The notes beneath the pieces are model-generated. The model was given only the letters and a program-made list of their open reading frames with translations. It was not told the DNA's origin and did no database searches. Below are positions 1 through 9,921 of a stretch of DNA of 36,511 bases, one piece after another. The position numbers were made by a program, and so were the translations under genes. Within the stretch, counting starts at the first letter, position 1, and every line of letters starts with the position of its first letter. Source of the stretch: Gonium pectorale (taxonomy: Eukaryota; Chlorophyta; Chlorophyceae; Chlamydomonadales; Volvocaceae); the NCBI GenBank assembly GCA_001584585.1, contig LSYV01000051.1:2532-39042 (forward strand). The letters run 5' to 3'.

Positions 1-304
1 GGGGGCACGGGGGGCGGTAAGAGGAGGGCGGGGGATGGGCGTAGGCGAGCATGGGGCGTGTGCAGCAGGGTTTGGGTAGCGGGCTGGCAAGAGCGTGCCG
101 GGGCCGGGCCCGGGGCACGAGGGGGGCTGGGCAGTCAGGCAAGCGGCCAGGGGCAGCCCGTGCGGAGGGCGGGCTCGCCTCTGCCGTCCGCCGTCCGCGG
201 CTCAGCTGCAGACACCAACCGGTCGCACCGCCCGCGGTCCTGACAGGTGGCCCCCGCCCACCCTCAACCGCATCCAACCTACCCCCCCCCCCTTGTCCGC
301 GCAG

Positions 305-965
305 GTGGACACCTCGGGCGGCCGCCGTGGCGACGAGACTCTGTTTGAGAGCCTGCGGGGCCCCACCGCCCGGCACGTGCTCAACACGGACCTCAGCAAG
401 GTGGGCAGCGGAGGGGGAGGCAGAGGGGGCAGCGGAGGGGGCAGTGGAGGGGGCAGCGGCAGCCGCAGCGGCACAGGGGCTGCTGCGGGGCAGCGGAGGG
501 GGGTTTACACAGCTCCCTCGTCTCCCAATCCCAGACCGAGGCCCGGCTGTCTGAGGGCGGGAGTCTCTCAGTATCTAAGCCAACTTCACTTCTCCACCCC
601 GTCTCGAACAAACTTAACCCTCTGTATCCCCCCACACACCCCACTCCAACCCCACCCACCCCGCTCCCCACCCCCTCCCTCCGCCACCCCAGACCGAGGC
701 CCGGCTGACGGAGGAGCTCCGCGACCTGCGCGACACGCTGCGGCTGCTGCACGCCGACGTGGGCAACGTGCGGACGGCGCTGGTGGGCTCAAACGTGGGC
801 GGGGGCGGCTACGGCGGCGGCTACGGCCTCATGGCGCAGTCGTCCATGTCGGGCGGCCTGGGGCCGGCGGCGGCGTTCGGCGGCCAGGCGGGCGTGGGGG
901 CGGCCGCGGCGGCGCTTTCGCGGTCGGGGACCCTGTCGGCGGGCCGGCGGCGGCCCGAGGGGTGA
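305..965 (+). CDS. 3' exons of a coiled-coil protein, partial (unrecognised)
   Basis: Two exons are seen: 305-400 (acceptor CAG at 302-304, donor GTGGGC at 401) and 693-965 (acceptor AG at 691-692, stop TGA at 963-965). Both are phase 0 and join in frame. The first encodes a polar segment with the core ETLFESLRGPTARHVLN. The second starts with a heptad-like helix (TEARLTEELRDLRDTLRLL) and continues into a Gly/Ala/Ser-rich tail containing GGGGYGGGYG. A short coiled coil followed by a glycine-rich tail is seen; no family is recognised. The 5' part of the gene lies outside the window; a possible donor GTAAGA at 17 would put an exon end at 16. The stop overlaps a GTGAGG donor-like sequence at 962, so the exon could instead splice onward to an exon I cannot identify, and the true C-terminus is not certain. 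Confidence 0.6.
403..470 (+). repeat. Intronic GGGGGCAGCGGA-type minisatellite
   Basis: The intron between the two exons of the first gene starts with imperfect purine-rich repeats built on gcagcggaggggg. If read as coding they would give only Gly/Ser, but the exon phases on either side support an intron. Confidence 0.6.
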
Positions 966-1731
966 GGAGGGGGGCTGGGGGAGGAGCCGAGGAGGGAGGG
1001 GGGAGGGGCAGCAAGGGCCGGAGGCGTTAGCCTCGCGGGAGGCGGTACGGTAGTGCAGGTGTTTGTTGCTTCTCCGGATGTGGGGGGTTGAGGTGTCTGT
1101 GAGGGGGCGCTGAGAGGGGCGGGGGTGAGACGGCGGTGAGGGTAGCCGTGTGTAGCGCGCAGGAGAGGGGGAGCGGGCAGCGGGGGAGTGGCGGCTCTGG
1201 GCACAGCCGGAGAGAGAGCGTCTTCGTGAGAGCGGGCCAGAGACGGCGGCGCGAGGAGGGGCAGGTTGTGTGCGTGTGCGGACTCGCGCCCGGGCACCGC
1301 AAATGGCAATAAGCGGGCGGCGTGCGCGGTGACCCGGACCCGGGAGGCGATTGGCCGAGGAGCGGGGCGAGGGGAGGCAGAGGTGCGGGCCGGGGCGCCC
1401 GGCTCGCAGGGCGCTGCGGCGGCCTGATACGATATGGGCTGTGCGGTACATACGTACAGTGCAGCAGGGCCCCCCGCACGGAAGAGAGCGCCCCGCACTC
1501 GGTGCGAGGGTGTGGGCGCAGCGGACGCGTCGACCGAACTTGCCAAGGCCGCGTGAAGGGGCTCCTGCCGCTCGCGGCTGCTGCAGAGGTGCCTCCGGCC
1601 CTGCGTCCCGGAGCGCGCACCGTCCTGGCGGTCGCGAACGCCCCGTTAGAACGACAATCCGACAGGCTGAGGGCTGCAGCGCCGCGGAGCGCGCACGCCG
1701 TGGCGCAGCGGCGCCGGTGCACCCGCCCCGT

Positions 1732-1762
1732 CTCACCCGGCCCCACCCGGCCCCACCCGGCC
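1732..1762 (+). repeat. 10-bp tandem repeat (ccccacccgg)
   Basis: About three direct copies of a 10-bp unit are visible. No coding context is supported. Confidence 0.7.
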
Positions 1763-3115
1763 GGGTGTGACGCGGTGTGGATAGCGGCCCGCGGCATGCC
1801 GCACAGCACCGGCCGTGTGTGGCGAGTGGCGGCCCGCGGCGTGCCTCGCCCCGCACCGCGCAGCGAACCTTTCATCTGGGTTTTGCGTCATGCGATGCGG
1901 AGCGATACCGGTATGTGGAACCATGGAAGCGAGGTGCGGCTCACCGGCACGGCCGTTGGGGCGATTGGGAGATGCTGCATATTGAATGTGTATGCGTGTG
2001 CGCGTGTGTGGGGGGGGGTCCGGGTTAATGGAGGCGTTGTGCAGACAGCGGGGTATATATACGTGTGTACGGATTGCCCGCGGCACCGCTTGCCACCGCT
2101 ACGTTCACAGTGACCCACGGGACACTTACCCACCATCGCCAGAAACGCACACTGCTGCTTTGCGTGCGCCGGCTGCGTAAGTCGGTATGCCGTACATGTA
2201 CGACGGCGCGCACCCTCATAAAAAGTGTGTGTATGTATACGTTTGTTTTGTTTTGCCACATGCCAACGCGGCTGCTGTAGCTGGCGGGGCGCCTGGGGCA
2301 CTTGCCTTATCTCGCCCCTGAGACGACTCTAGTTTGTTGGACAGGTGGGACGCAACGCGATTCTTGTTGTGCATAGCCCTTTTTAGGCTTTCTTTCGTGG
2401 GTTCGGCCCGGTTCCCAACGCGCACGAGGGGGTAGTACCACCGCTGTTGCCACGCCCCCCCCCCAGCGTCCGCACGCTGCCGCAGAGGCCCCTGATTCAT
2501 TCGCAGAGGAACGGCTGGCGGATGGCAGCCGGGCGGATGGCAGCCGTTGTCGGTTGGGACAGGCCACGCGGCGCGCTGGGGGCCGGCGGTGGTGGGAAAA
2601 TGCAACGCGCCCGGGACGTCATGTGCTCGTGCGACGGCTCCTCCCCCCCTTGGTCACCTCGGGGACGCCGGTGCTGTGTGTGGGGGGGGGGGCTGCGCGT
2701 GGGTGGTGCTCTGTTGGGGTCGCTGCTGCGTGTTGGGATGCATGGGGTTGGACTTGGGGTGCGGGAGGCGGGGTGCGGGGAGGGACGTGGCCCGTGCCAT
2801 GGAGGCGCTGGCTGCCAGCCGTGGCAGCGCGTGGCGGGGCATTTTTCAGGTCGGCATTGCCGGTGCATGTGAATGGTCGACCGGAGGACCCAAGCCGCGT
2901 CGTTGGGCGTGTGTTGTGGCGCCACATGGGTGCACCCCTGGACGCCCCTGGCTGCTGCCTGACTCGGCTCGAATGCAGAGGCGTGCTGCATTCGATGGCT
3001 TTCTATGTCCGACCGGCGAAGGGCCTTTTGGGCGGAGCCGCCGCTGTGCAGGCGGTGCACGGTAGTGGCGCGGATGGAGATGGCCCAATGTTGCCGCATG
3101 CTGTGCTGTGAACAC

Positions 3116-3120
3116 TGTAA
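3116..3120 (+). terminator. Candidate poly(A) signal TGTAA
   Basis: TGTAA is the common poly(A) signal of volvocine algae. This is the first one downstream of the stop at 963-965, about 2.15 kb away, so its assignment to that gene is tentative. Confidence 0.3.
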
Positions 3121-3145
3121 GAAATAGCAATGACTCCAATAACGG

Positions 3146-3687
3146 ATGACCGAGACTCAGCTACAACCCCGCATGGAGTCACTAATCGGCCTGCCGATCG
3201 ACTTCGAGCCCGACATCCCGCCGGACCGCAGCGGCGGTTTTGCTGGAGTGAAACACCAATGCGGCTTTAAGAGGATTAGATTGGTTATTGGAACCGTGCT
3301 TCGGTGCTTTACGTTTCCCGTACGGTTCTCGTAGTAGTAGCGAGGACGGCGGTGACGCTCGACGCAAGACGCCGAGATTCATAACATCAGTAACTACTGG
3401 ACCTTACGCAAGGGCTGCAACGCTTAACGCTCTCTCCCTCGTAACGCATAAAAGTGGTTGCAGCGTCAGTCAGCGCACGCGACTATAGACTGATAAACTT
3501 TAATATACGCTCGTCATTCTTTGTGCCTGGCGAGCCTTGAGCGACTGGCGTGCGGGCGACGTCAGTGGCAGCTTCTCTGGGCAAACTCCGACTGGTGTTC
3601 CACGAATCACCTGTGATGGAACAGCTAGCGCTTTGTGACGACTATGGGCAAGGTACGCTGGGATGCTAACACGCCGGAACACCGCCA
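3146..3687. other. Region upstream of paralogue A; no supported gene
   Basis: This stretch has lower GC than the coding exons. It contains a short frame with an ATG at about 3173 encoding MESLIGLPIDFEPD, too short to support alone. It should contain the promoter and possibly a missing first exon of paralogue A, because no in-frame ATG precedes A's conserved domain. I found no upstream sequence here matching the 5' flanks of B or C. Confidence 0.4.
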
Positions 3688-5743
3688 GTGAATACCTTCA
3701 GTGCTCGCCGCGTTACAAAGGCAATAGCAAGCGGTCACCCGCTATGTAACTTTCCAGGACATGTGCGATTCAACGGATTACGACATGCCATTGCCGAACC
3801 CCCTACAACTTCCCCAGGCCCGCCCGCCGCGACTGGTATTGATGGACGCAAAGCAAGGCGTGCCAGCCTGATTATCAAGGAAACGGGGCAGCTGCTTGAC
3901 GGACTGCAAGCTGATGCCACCCGGGGCGAGGCGCTCATGCTGGAGTTGGAAGCGCTCCTCGCGTCGTCGAGGGCAGCATCCTTTGTTGGCCACCGTGTGC
4001 TCTCCCAAACCGATTCGCCGGCAGCTGTTACGATCTCCACAGCGCACTTTGCTGCGGTGCAGCCACTCCGGGAGCCCTTCGACGATGACGAGGATGACGG
4101 CGGCGACAATGATGACGACGAGGCCAGGGACGAGGGCAGGGACGAGGGCAGGGACGAGGGCAGGGACGAGGGCAGGGACGAGGGCAGGGACGTCGGCCAG
4201 GAGGGCCCTCCCCAGCCCGCCATCCAACCTGGTATCGCGCCCAGGCGGCGATCCTCCGTCATCACAATGGACGGAGCCTCCTTGTTTGCCGGCGGCGGCG
4301 ACGCCCTGCCAATGCCCTCGGCGCGGGCCCACTCCATCACGCGCGGCCGTACCCCGCTCCCAGCCGGCCGCTCGTTAACAGAACGACTCGTACCCGGCGG
4401 CCACGGAGGCCAGGGAGGCCAGGGCGGTCAAGGAGGTCAGGGAGGTCAGGGCGGCGCGCTGGTCTCCAGCGGAAGCACGCGCCGCCGCAGCGCGCTGGAC
4501 CTCTACAACCTGCCCGCCCACGGCAGCATAAGTCCCCAGGTCAGCAGCCCCGGCTCAGCCTCCACTGCTGCCGGCGCTGCCGTCCGCCGGGCGTCTCTGA
4601 CCGACGACACAGACTCCACCCAAGCGGTCCGCCTGCCGTCGTTCTCACACCACCACCACCACCACCAGCTCCGCAACCCGCGCCCGCCGGGCACGGCCTG
4701 GGCCGGGCCGCCCGCCGACCTGCCGCCGTCGGCGTTCCAGCTGCCTGGCAGCAACACTATGCACCTGCTCTCGGTGGCCGAGGTTCAGGAACCCATGGCG
4801 GCGGCGGCGGCGACTGTGTACGGCGACGGCGAGGCGCCGTCGTCGCTGCCTGGGTGGGCTAACCCCGGCGGGGAGGGCGAGGTGCAGAGCCACCCAGCGT
4901 CGCGTGCCCGCAGCGGGCGGTTCATGCGGGCGCTCAAGGGGTGAGTGTGCCAGGCATCTGTGTGTAAGGCTCCCCCGGGGGCCCACCACCTTCCGCTTTT
5001 TGTTTGTCCATCGTCATGCCGGTCTCGCAGTGCTGTTTCGATGCCATAACCCTCGCCGCTTACCCCGCCGTACCCTGCCGTAACCGGCGTAACCGCTGTA
5101 ACCGGTGTACCCATTTTTGTGCCGCAGGATGTTCACACAACAGGAGCAGCCCCAGCTGCGGAGCGCCCCAGCTGTGCCCTTCCTCGCCGCCGCACAGTCC
5201 GCCGGCCAGCCCCTGTCCCCAACCGCCAGCAGCTCCCTCCGCAGCCCCCTCTCCGTCACTGCCGTCAGCATCTCCGCCGCCGCCGCGGCGCTGTCCGCCG
5301 GCGGCGCCGGCCCCGCTTCGCAGAGCGACATAGTGGCGATCCGCGAGCTGCAGCGGCGAGCCACCGGCGAGGGATTCAACCTGGCGGCGCCGGGAGACCA
5401 CCGGGCGAAGAGCTTCAGTAACAGCGGCGGCCGCCTGCACAGCCTGCCGCGACGCGGCGGCAGCTGCAGCTACCTGGCGGGGGCGAGCCCGTCGCCGGCA
5501 CATATGGTCGTGGTGAGGGCAGGCGGCGGTAACAACGTGAACTCGACCGAGGAACCCCCGAGCCGGAGCAACTCGACGTCGCTGGCGGGCGTAATGCAGC
5601 CGGCGGGTGTCCTGCCCGCCGCGTCGCTGGCGGTCGAGGGCCGGCCGCCGACGGGGCCCGGCGGAGGAGGCGGCGGAGGGGGAGGAGGAGGAGGCAGCCG
5701 CGCGCACAGCGGCGCAGTCACCTTCCTGCTGCCGCAGATCTGA
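3688..5743 (+). CDS. Tandem family paralogue A (RRxS-array protein)
   Basis: Exon 3688-4940 joins exon 5128-5743 (donor GTGAGT at 4941, acceptor gccgcag ending at 5127); the phase 2 junction restores frame, giving about 600 residues. In order: the conserved helical domain starting KARRASLIIKETG and ending near HFAAVQPL; an acidic run; a five-copy DEGR repeat (4129-4188); the signature SSVITMDGASLFAGGGDAL; a GGQ repeat; RRRSAL and RRASLTDD motifs; a six-His run; the junction GRFMRALKG; and an Ala/Ser-rich second exon ending FLLPQI. The open frame begins at a GTG (3688) and the first in-frame ATG is at 3937, inside the conserved domain. The start is therefore unresolved: an unseen 5' exon, or loss of the start codon. 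Unlike B and C, A has no intron after the N-terminal domain. Function unknown; the RRxS motifs suggest a basophilic-kinase target. Confidence 0.7.
4129..4188 (+). repeat. Coding 12-bp minisatellite, five copies (DEGR)
   Basis: Five identical gacgagggcagg units encode (DEGR)5 in paralogue A. The array lies where paralogues B and C have their first intron, whose exon also ends in GAG after acidic residues. Confidence 0.9.
4402..4455 (+). repeat. Coding GGQ repeat
   Basis: A 9-bp-like array (ggaggtcag and variants) encodes repeated Gly-Gly-Gln in paralogue A. Paralogues B and C lack it. Confidence 0.8.
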
Positions 5744-6117
5744 GGGATTAGGGGTGGATCTCGCTTGGCGGGGTGCCTGTGGGGCTGGCGCGGATGCCCG
5801 CTCCGACGCCGACTCCGAGATCAGCGCGGCGCAGGGCGAGTGGGCGACTCGTATACGTTGCATCCGAGCCGAGGAACACGGCCGCAGGGCCGCTATCCTA
5901 GAGCCGCCGCGTCTTTTTCGTTTGGTGACTGCTGATGTGTCTACAGTGCGTCATTGTACCATCGAACTGTACGTCTTCATCTGAGACCGCCCATCTTCGG
6001 TGCGTTGACGATCGCGTATTTCGGACTACCTGCGTCGGGCTGCTGAATCCACGCGGAATCCACAGGAAACGACCGCCTAGTACGCAAATCCACGGCTCTG
6101 TTCAGTGCTTTCGATTA
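5744..6117. other. 3' flank of paralogue A; no gene seen
   Basis: No convincing coding frame is present and no TGTAA was found in the first kilobase after the stop of A. GC content falls gradually towards the palindrome-rich block that follows. Confidence 0.4.
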
Positions 6118-6425
6118 GAGGAATCGATTCCTTTTCAGGACTGGGTTGACCTTACGGGTTGGGGAAAAAGGAATGGTTGGCCCCGAAGGGGCCCAAGGGT
6201 CATTCCGCGGCCGTACTGCAGCTGGTAGGCCTTGTGGGCCACAGGGTTCATGTGGAGGACGTTGCTGCTAAAACAACTGCTGGGACATTGGTTTTTTTGG
6301 TTACCATTATTGCAAAAAGGTTCCAGGGGCTCCCGCCCCCGGACCCCTGGAAACCCTCCCAGACCCCCCCAGGAATGGATTCCAGCCTTAAAGCTGGCCG
6401 TTATTCCTGGGGCAGGAATGGATTC
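6118..6425. repeat. Palindrome-rich block
   Basis: Clustered short palindromes lie in a locally less GC-rich stretch. They include a perfect 12-bp palindrome GGAATCGATTCC near 6119-6131, GGCCCC/GGGGCC arms near 6179-6193, a hairpin with 9-bp perfect arms (TTCCAGGGG 6321-6329, CCCCTGGAA 6344-6352, 14-nt loop), CCAGC/GCTGG near 6382-6397, and ATTCCTG-GGG-CAGGAAT near 6402-6418. The 12-mer aggaatggattc occurs twice, near 6371 and 6414. No coding frame is credible. It may be a small mobile repeat or an organelle-derived insertion. Confidence 0.6.
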
Positions 6426-8332
6426 TGAGGGGCGCTAAAGCGCTGGCTCTGTTATTATCCGATTACATGCGATTACCGCATTAGGCGCTCGGCATGAGGC
6501 CGATGCTGTCCGCTGGGGGCTGGGCACCGGCCGCAGATGTCAAGTCCGCTGTGAGGCCTTTCTGTGCGTGCAGCAGGCAATTCCGTCAAATTTATCAGCG
6601 CATGAAGGCTGCGTGCGCGGGACGACGCGCTCGGTTGGTCCTCGGCCATTCTTGGGGCACCGGGTTCGTGCCAGGTGCAGTGGGGCGCGCGCGGAAACAC
6701 CGACAGGCGCCTCTATGCGTGGGTGGCCGAGTCTGTTGCGTACTGGTTGGGCTGTGTTGCATGTGCGGGTCTGTGTCATTAGTGTTGCCCGTCTTGGCGA
6801 TGAAGGAATTTGGGGCAAGCGCAGCCGCAAGGTCATATGCCTCACGTCCTGAATGCGTATCAGCGCGCTCATCTGCTCAAACAGTGCACCAGGAATGCGA
6901 GCATTAGCATCCCAGCCCTAGCGTGCCTAGCACGCCGTGTGTGGCCCGCCTTGCATCTATCCCAAAGCTAGCTGGACTGTGCTGATGCACTTGTTGTGGT
7001 TCGCGTTCCCTCGATGAAGGGTATAGGTTTCTGCATCTGTGTCTGTATAGGCGATGGTGGCATCATGGCGTGTAGAAGGACCTCGCATTCTTGTGGGGTG
7101 CGGCAGAGCGGGTTCCCCCTTTGATTTGCATGGTGGCGCATGCGAGGGTGGTGGTGGGGAGCTGTGGCTCCGCGGGGTGGCCTTTGTTGCAGTTGTTCGG
7201 GCGGCCCGTAGACAGCGTCGCGGGTAGGGCTGGGTTGAGCATGTCTGGGCTTGGACCCGACGCGTCGAAACACTTTCCTCATCGAGGGGCAGCCCCAGGC
7301 ATGGGTGAAGAGCACGGACACGCAGGATATGTGCTTGCGGCACAAGGGCGCTGCTATCTGCCCTTAGTCAGCCCTCCGCGTTCGCCAATTGCAATTAGCG
7401 GATGTTGGCAAGCATGTGACGGCTTTGCGGCGCGGCGAGGGGAGCCGCGTCTGCCAATGCCATGTTGACCGTGAATGGTTTCATCTCACGTGTTCATCTG
7501 CACGGCGTGTCTCATTGTTGCAGCGGTACGGCAGCTCGCTGCCGCAGCGTCCTTGAGGGCCAACGCGCTGCTTGTCAGGTTTGCACGGCCTTGTACACGC
7601 TTAATTGTACGAATTGGAACGTTCATCGGTGTGCGCTACCAAGCGGCATCTACGGCACTTTGGTACTGGCTCTTGTTGTGCACCAGCGCCTTGGGTCCTG
7701 TGCCGTCTGGCTATGTTTTGATTCCGTGGCCGTGTGTCAAAATCGTGTGTCAAAGCCGAACTGCCACAACAGGTCGCTGTGGTTACGTACGTGTCGTGAC
7801 TTACGTTTAGCTGTTACGATACACGCTGTTACGATACACGCTGTTAACAAGGGTGGCGTGTCAGTGCACTAGAAGGCCGTGCTGTGTGCGACGCTGCTGC
7901 GTCTGCCCGGTTGCGCTGTTGACGAGGTGCTCGGAACGTCGAGGCGCGGCGCCGGCTGCGGAACGGCATTCTTCACTATTATAGGGGTGCGAGACCTGGC
8001 ATGAGGCTTGTGAGCGACCCAGCCCCAAGTCGCGGGAAAGGCGGGAATACGACTGGATTAAGCGTTGTCAAGTTGGCTCGCAAGGGGGTAAGACCCTCGC
8101 GGGGGAAGGATTGGCAAATGATTTATGCAATTCGTGAGGGCCACTGGGTGAGGGCCGCGGGTCTAGCTGGGCGGCTCGGGTGACGACGGCAGGGCGCTTG
8201 GCAGAGACCCACCCGCGCAATCTCATGCGCGTCGCTAGGCTGAGGCTTTGGCTCCAGCAGCGCTGCCGGCAGCGGAATTGAAGCACCGCTCGACCACATC
8301 CCTTTGTTTTCTCGCATTAGGGTTGGGCTGGC
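6426..8332. other. Intergenic sequence, probably decayed repeats
   Basis: Short overlapping open frames are present on both strands, without conserved motifs, credible starts or consistent codon bias. The only clear structure is the 15-bp tandem repeat at 7810-7847. I see no gene here. Confidence 0.4.
7810..7847 (+). repeat. 15-bp tandem repeat (gctgttacgatacac)
   Basis: Two and a half direct copies are visible. No coding context. Confidence 0.8.
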
Positions 8333-8764
8333 ATGGCCCCTCGAGCAGTCAAGCTGGTTGCCCAGGCCTGGTACGACAACGGGTTTATTTTGCTGTTCCC
8401 CGGCCCCCCGGTGGCGCCTGGTGCCTCGAGAAAGGAAGCTGGTGCCCTGCGGTATCAGTATGCCTCCCTGCCTTCACAGCAGGTACACGCTGTTGCCCGT
8501 TTCCGTGTCTGTGCTTGGCCACTCGCTCTTTACAGGGACACTCATCTGCCCCGGGAACAACGAGCTTGGCGCGTGTGTAAGTCTGGGATGTGTGAAGATG
8601 AATACCACGTTTTTGAGTGCAGTACTTACGATAGGTTACGTGATGAGTGCGGAATTTCGCGTGCTTGTCATCATATGATGCGGTTTTGGACTGACATTGA
8701 TCCTTACAAGGTCGGTGCATTCCTTGCCTCATTTCACAAAATACGCAAAGGTGTCATGTACTAA
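8333..8764 (+). mobile_element. LINE-type retrotransposon ORF2 C-terminal fragment
   Basis: An open frame from ATG 8333 to a stop at 8762-8764 encodes 143 residues. The central part reads LPREQRAWRVCKSGMCEDEY followed by HVFECSTYDRLR. That is the pattern C-x2/4-C, then ED-E-H, then C-x2-Y-x3-R, found in the zinc-knuckle region at the extreme C-terminus of many plant and algal non-LTR reverse transcriptases. Upstream of it, RFRVCAWPLAL matches the usual short helix before the knuckle, and the end (FLASFHKI) matches the closing helix. No reverse transcriptase or endonuclease domain is visible upstream, so this is a 5'-truncated copy, as expected for incomplete target-primed reverse transcription. 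A host gene captured from such an element is a less likely alternative. Confidence 0.6.
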
Positions 8765-8893
8765 GATGCGCTTGTCTTTTCGGGTTTTGAGCCCTACGGC
8801 TAACCAGAACTCTTCAGGGTGTTTTACCCTCTCTGCTATGGCGGGTCGGGAGCCAATCGGCTCGTGTGGCCTGCAACCCCTCTCTGAGGGAGC

Positions 8894-8919
8894 CTGTAAT
8901 CTGTAATCTGTATCTGTAG
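8894..8919 (+). repeat. (CTGTAAT)n-like short tandem tail
   Basis: Two copies of ctgtaat followed by ctgtat and ctgtag, about 130 bp after the stop of the LINE fragment. Short tandem tails are common at the 3' ends of non-LTR elements, so this probably marks the element's 3' terminus. Confidence 0.6.
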
Positions 8920-9921
8920 TCGTTGCTTGGGGCTGGGTTTGCTGCGTCGGGCCAGGGGTTGGGCTCCAGCCGCAGCCCCTCCAGAGCAGTAAGCGGGGCT
9001 GGGCGCCTGGGGGGCCGCTGCCCGGCAGTGATGATTGTGGATTGGTTGGCAGGAGCGGGATTGAACGTGTGCTCCAGTCGTTGTGGTTCAGGATAGCGGC
9101 ACGTTTCCGCCTGTTTTTGGCGTGGTGAGCAGTTGTCATCGGTCTTCAATCACCGAGGCAAGGCGCAGGGTCGGCTGCAAGGGGCTTTGTGCAAGGGTAG
9201 GGCTGTGTTTCTTTCGCAGATGGAAGCGCGTAGGGCGTATGGGGAGCTGAGGCACGAGTTGAGGGCGGGGTACTGCACGTGTGCGCGGGGGGCACGGCCG
9301 GGCCGGGGGCATATGCAGTTATGATTGGCATGACTCATGGTAACTCGCGGTGCAGTACGAGTACCGACAAAGCCATTACACATGAGCTTGAGTAGGCCTA
9401 AGCCTGCCTAAGGCTGGGGACGCCCAGATGTGCGGACACGACGGCCCTAAAACCTGCCGACCTCGCCGACCTCGCTGACTGACGACACGTACATTCTTCG
9501 CTTTGATATCAACGTTATGTAACCGTGCATTCGTTATCCCACTGCCAGGGCTGAAGCTCCAGAACGAAAGTCCCGCCGAAAGTCTGACTGCGACAGTACG
9601 GTGTATGTAGCACCTGGCGCATTGACAATCAAGATGGGCAGGAAGCTTCACAGGGATCTATTGATTTTGTTTACTGGGACTTACTCGCAGTCCAGTAACA
9701 TTTCGGCAGCGCCCGGTCCCAACCTGTCGGCAACCTTGTCCATTTTATATCAAATTATGGAGCTTTACAAATTATAACGGTTGGCTTGGCCGACACTGAG
9801 GCAGGGCGAATTCAGCTATGGATAGGAATGAATGTGAAGGTGATAACATGAGCGCCACATATATCTTACTCTTGTTGCTTTCTAGGCCCTTGATGCTTGG
9901 TCTGGAAACGCAAGTGTAACA
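8920..9921. other. 5' flank of paralogue B, with a decayed copy of the 15.5-15.9 kb ORF
   Basis: The segment 9428-9456 nearly matches 15729-15757 (shared core gacggccctaaaacctg), and 9580-9612 resembles 15899-15938 (both end in gtatgtag). In this copy the frame is broken by an early stop after DGPKTC. The last 250 bp before the B start are comparatively AT-rich (for example ttttatatcaaattat near 9743) and probably hold the B promoter. No intact gene is seen. Confidence 0.5.
9428..9612 (+). pseudogene. Decayed copy of the hypothetical ORF at 15492-15938
   Basis: A short in-frame match, DAQMCGHDGPKT, corresponds to DALICGPDGPKT in the ORF upstream of paralogue C. It is followed by a premature stop and by loss of most of the intervening sequence. 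The position relative to B (about 0.5 kb upstream) equals that of the intact ORF relative to C. Confidence 0.45.

Larger units (their letters stand above)
966..3145. other. Long 3' UTR or intergenic stretch without a recognisable gene
   Basis: Several long open frames cross this stretch on both strands, but they are low-complexity Arg/Pro/Ala translations of GC-rich DNA that overlap one another, and none looks like a protein. It holds a 10-bp tandem repeat near 1732-1762, GT-rich tracts near 1985-2015, a TATA-like run near 2050-2058, and the first TGTAA after the upstream gene at 3116-3120. If that signal is used, the upstream gene has a 3' UTR of about 2.15 kb. Confidence 0.5.

Noticed and set aside
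789..1856. Long minus-strand open frame (355 codons) opposite the first gene and its 3' region
   Set aside because: The translation is Arg/Pro/Ala low complexity, it overlaps the supported plus-strand exon, and other frames of similar length overlap it. This is typical of shadow frames in GC-rich DNA.
2050..2058. TATA-like sequence tatatata
   Set aside because: No credible gene starts downstream on either strand, and it sits next to GT-rich simple sequence.
1322..2113. 263-codon plus-strand open frame
   Set aside because: It begins at a non-ATG codon, has no recognisable motif, crosses a tandem repeat, and overlaps open frames on the other strand.
4190..4260. A hidden intron in paralogue A at the position of intron 1 of B and C
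   Set aside because: No GT donor is present at the expected exon end, and the frame is open through the DEGR repeat, so read-through is the simpler model.
5063..5110. ctgtaac and cgtaacc units resembling poly(A) signals
   Set aside because: They lie inside the last intron of paralogue A, whose splicing is supported by phase and by the paralogues; they look like a short tandem repeat.
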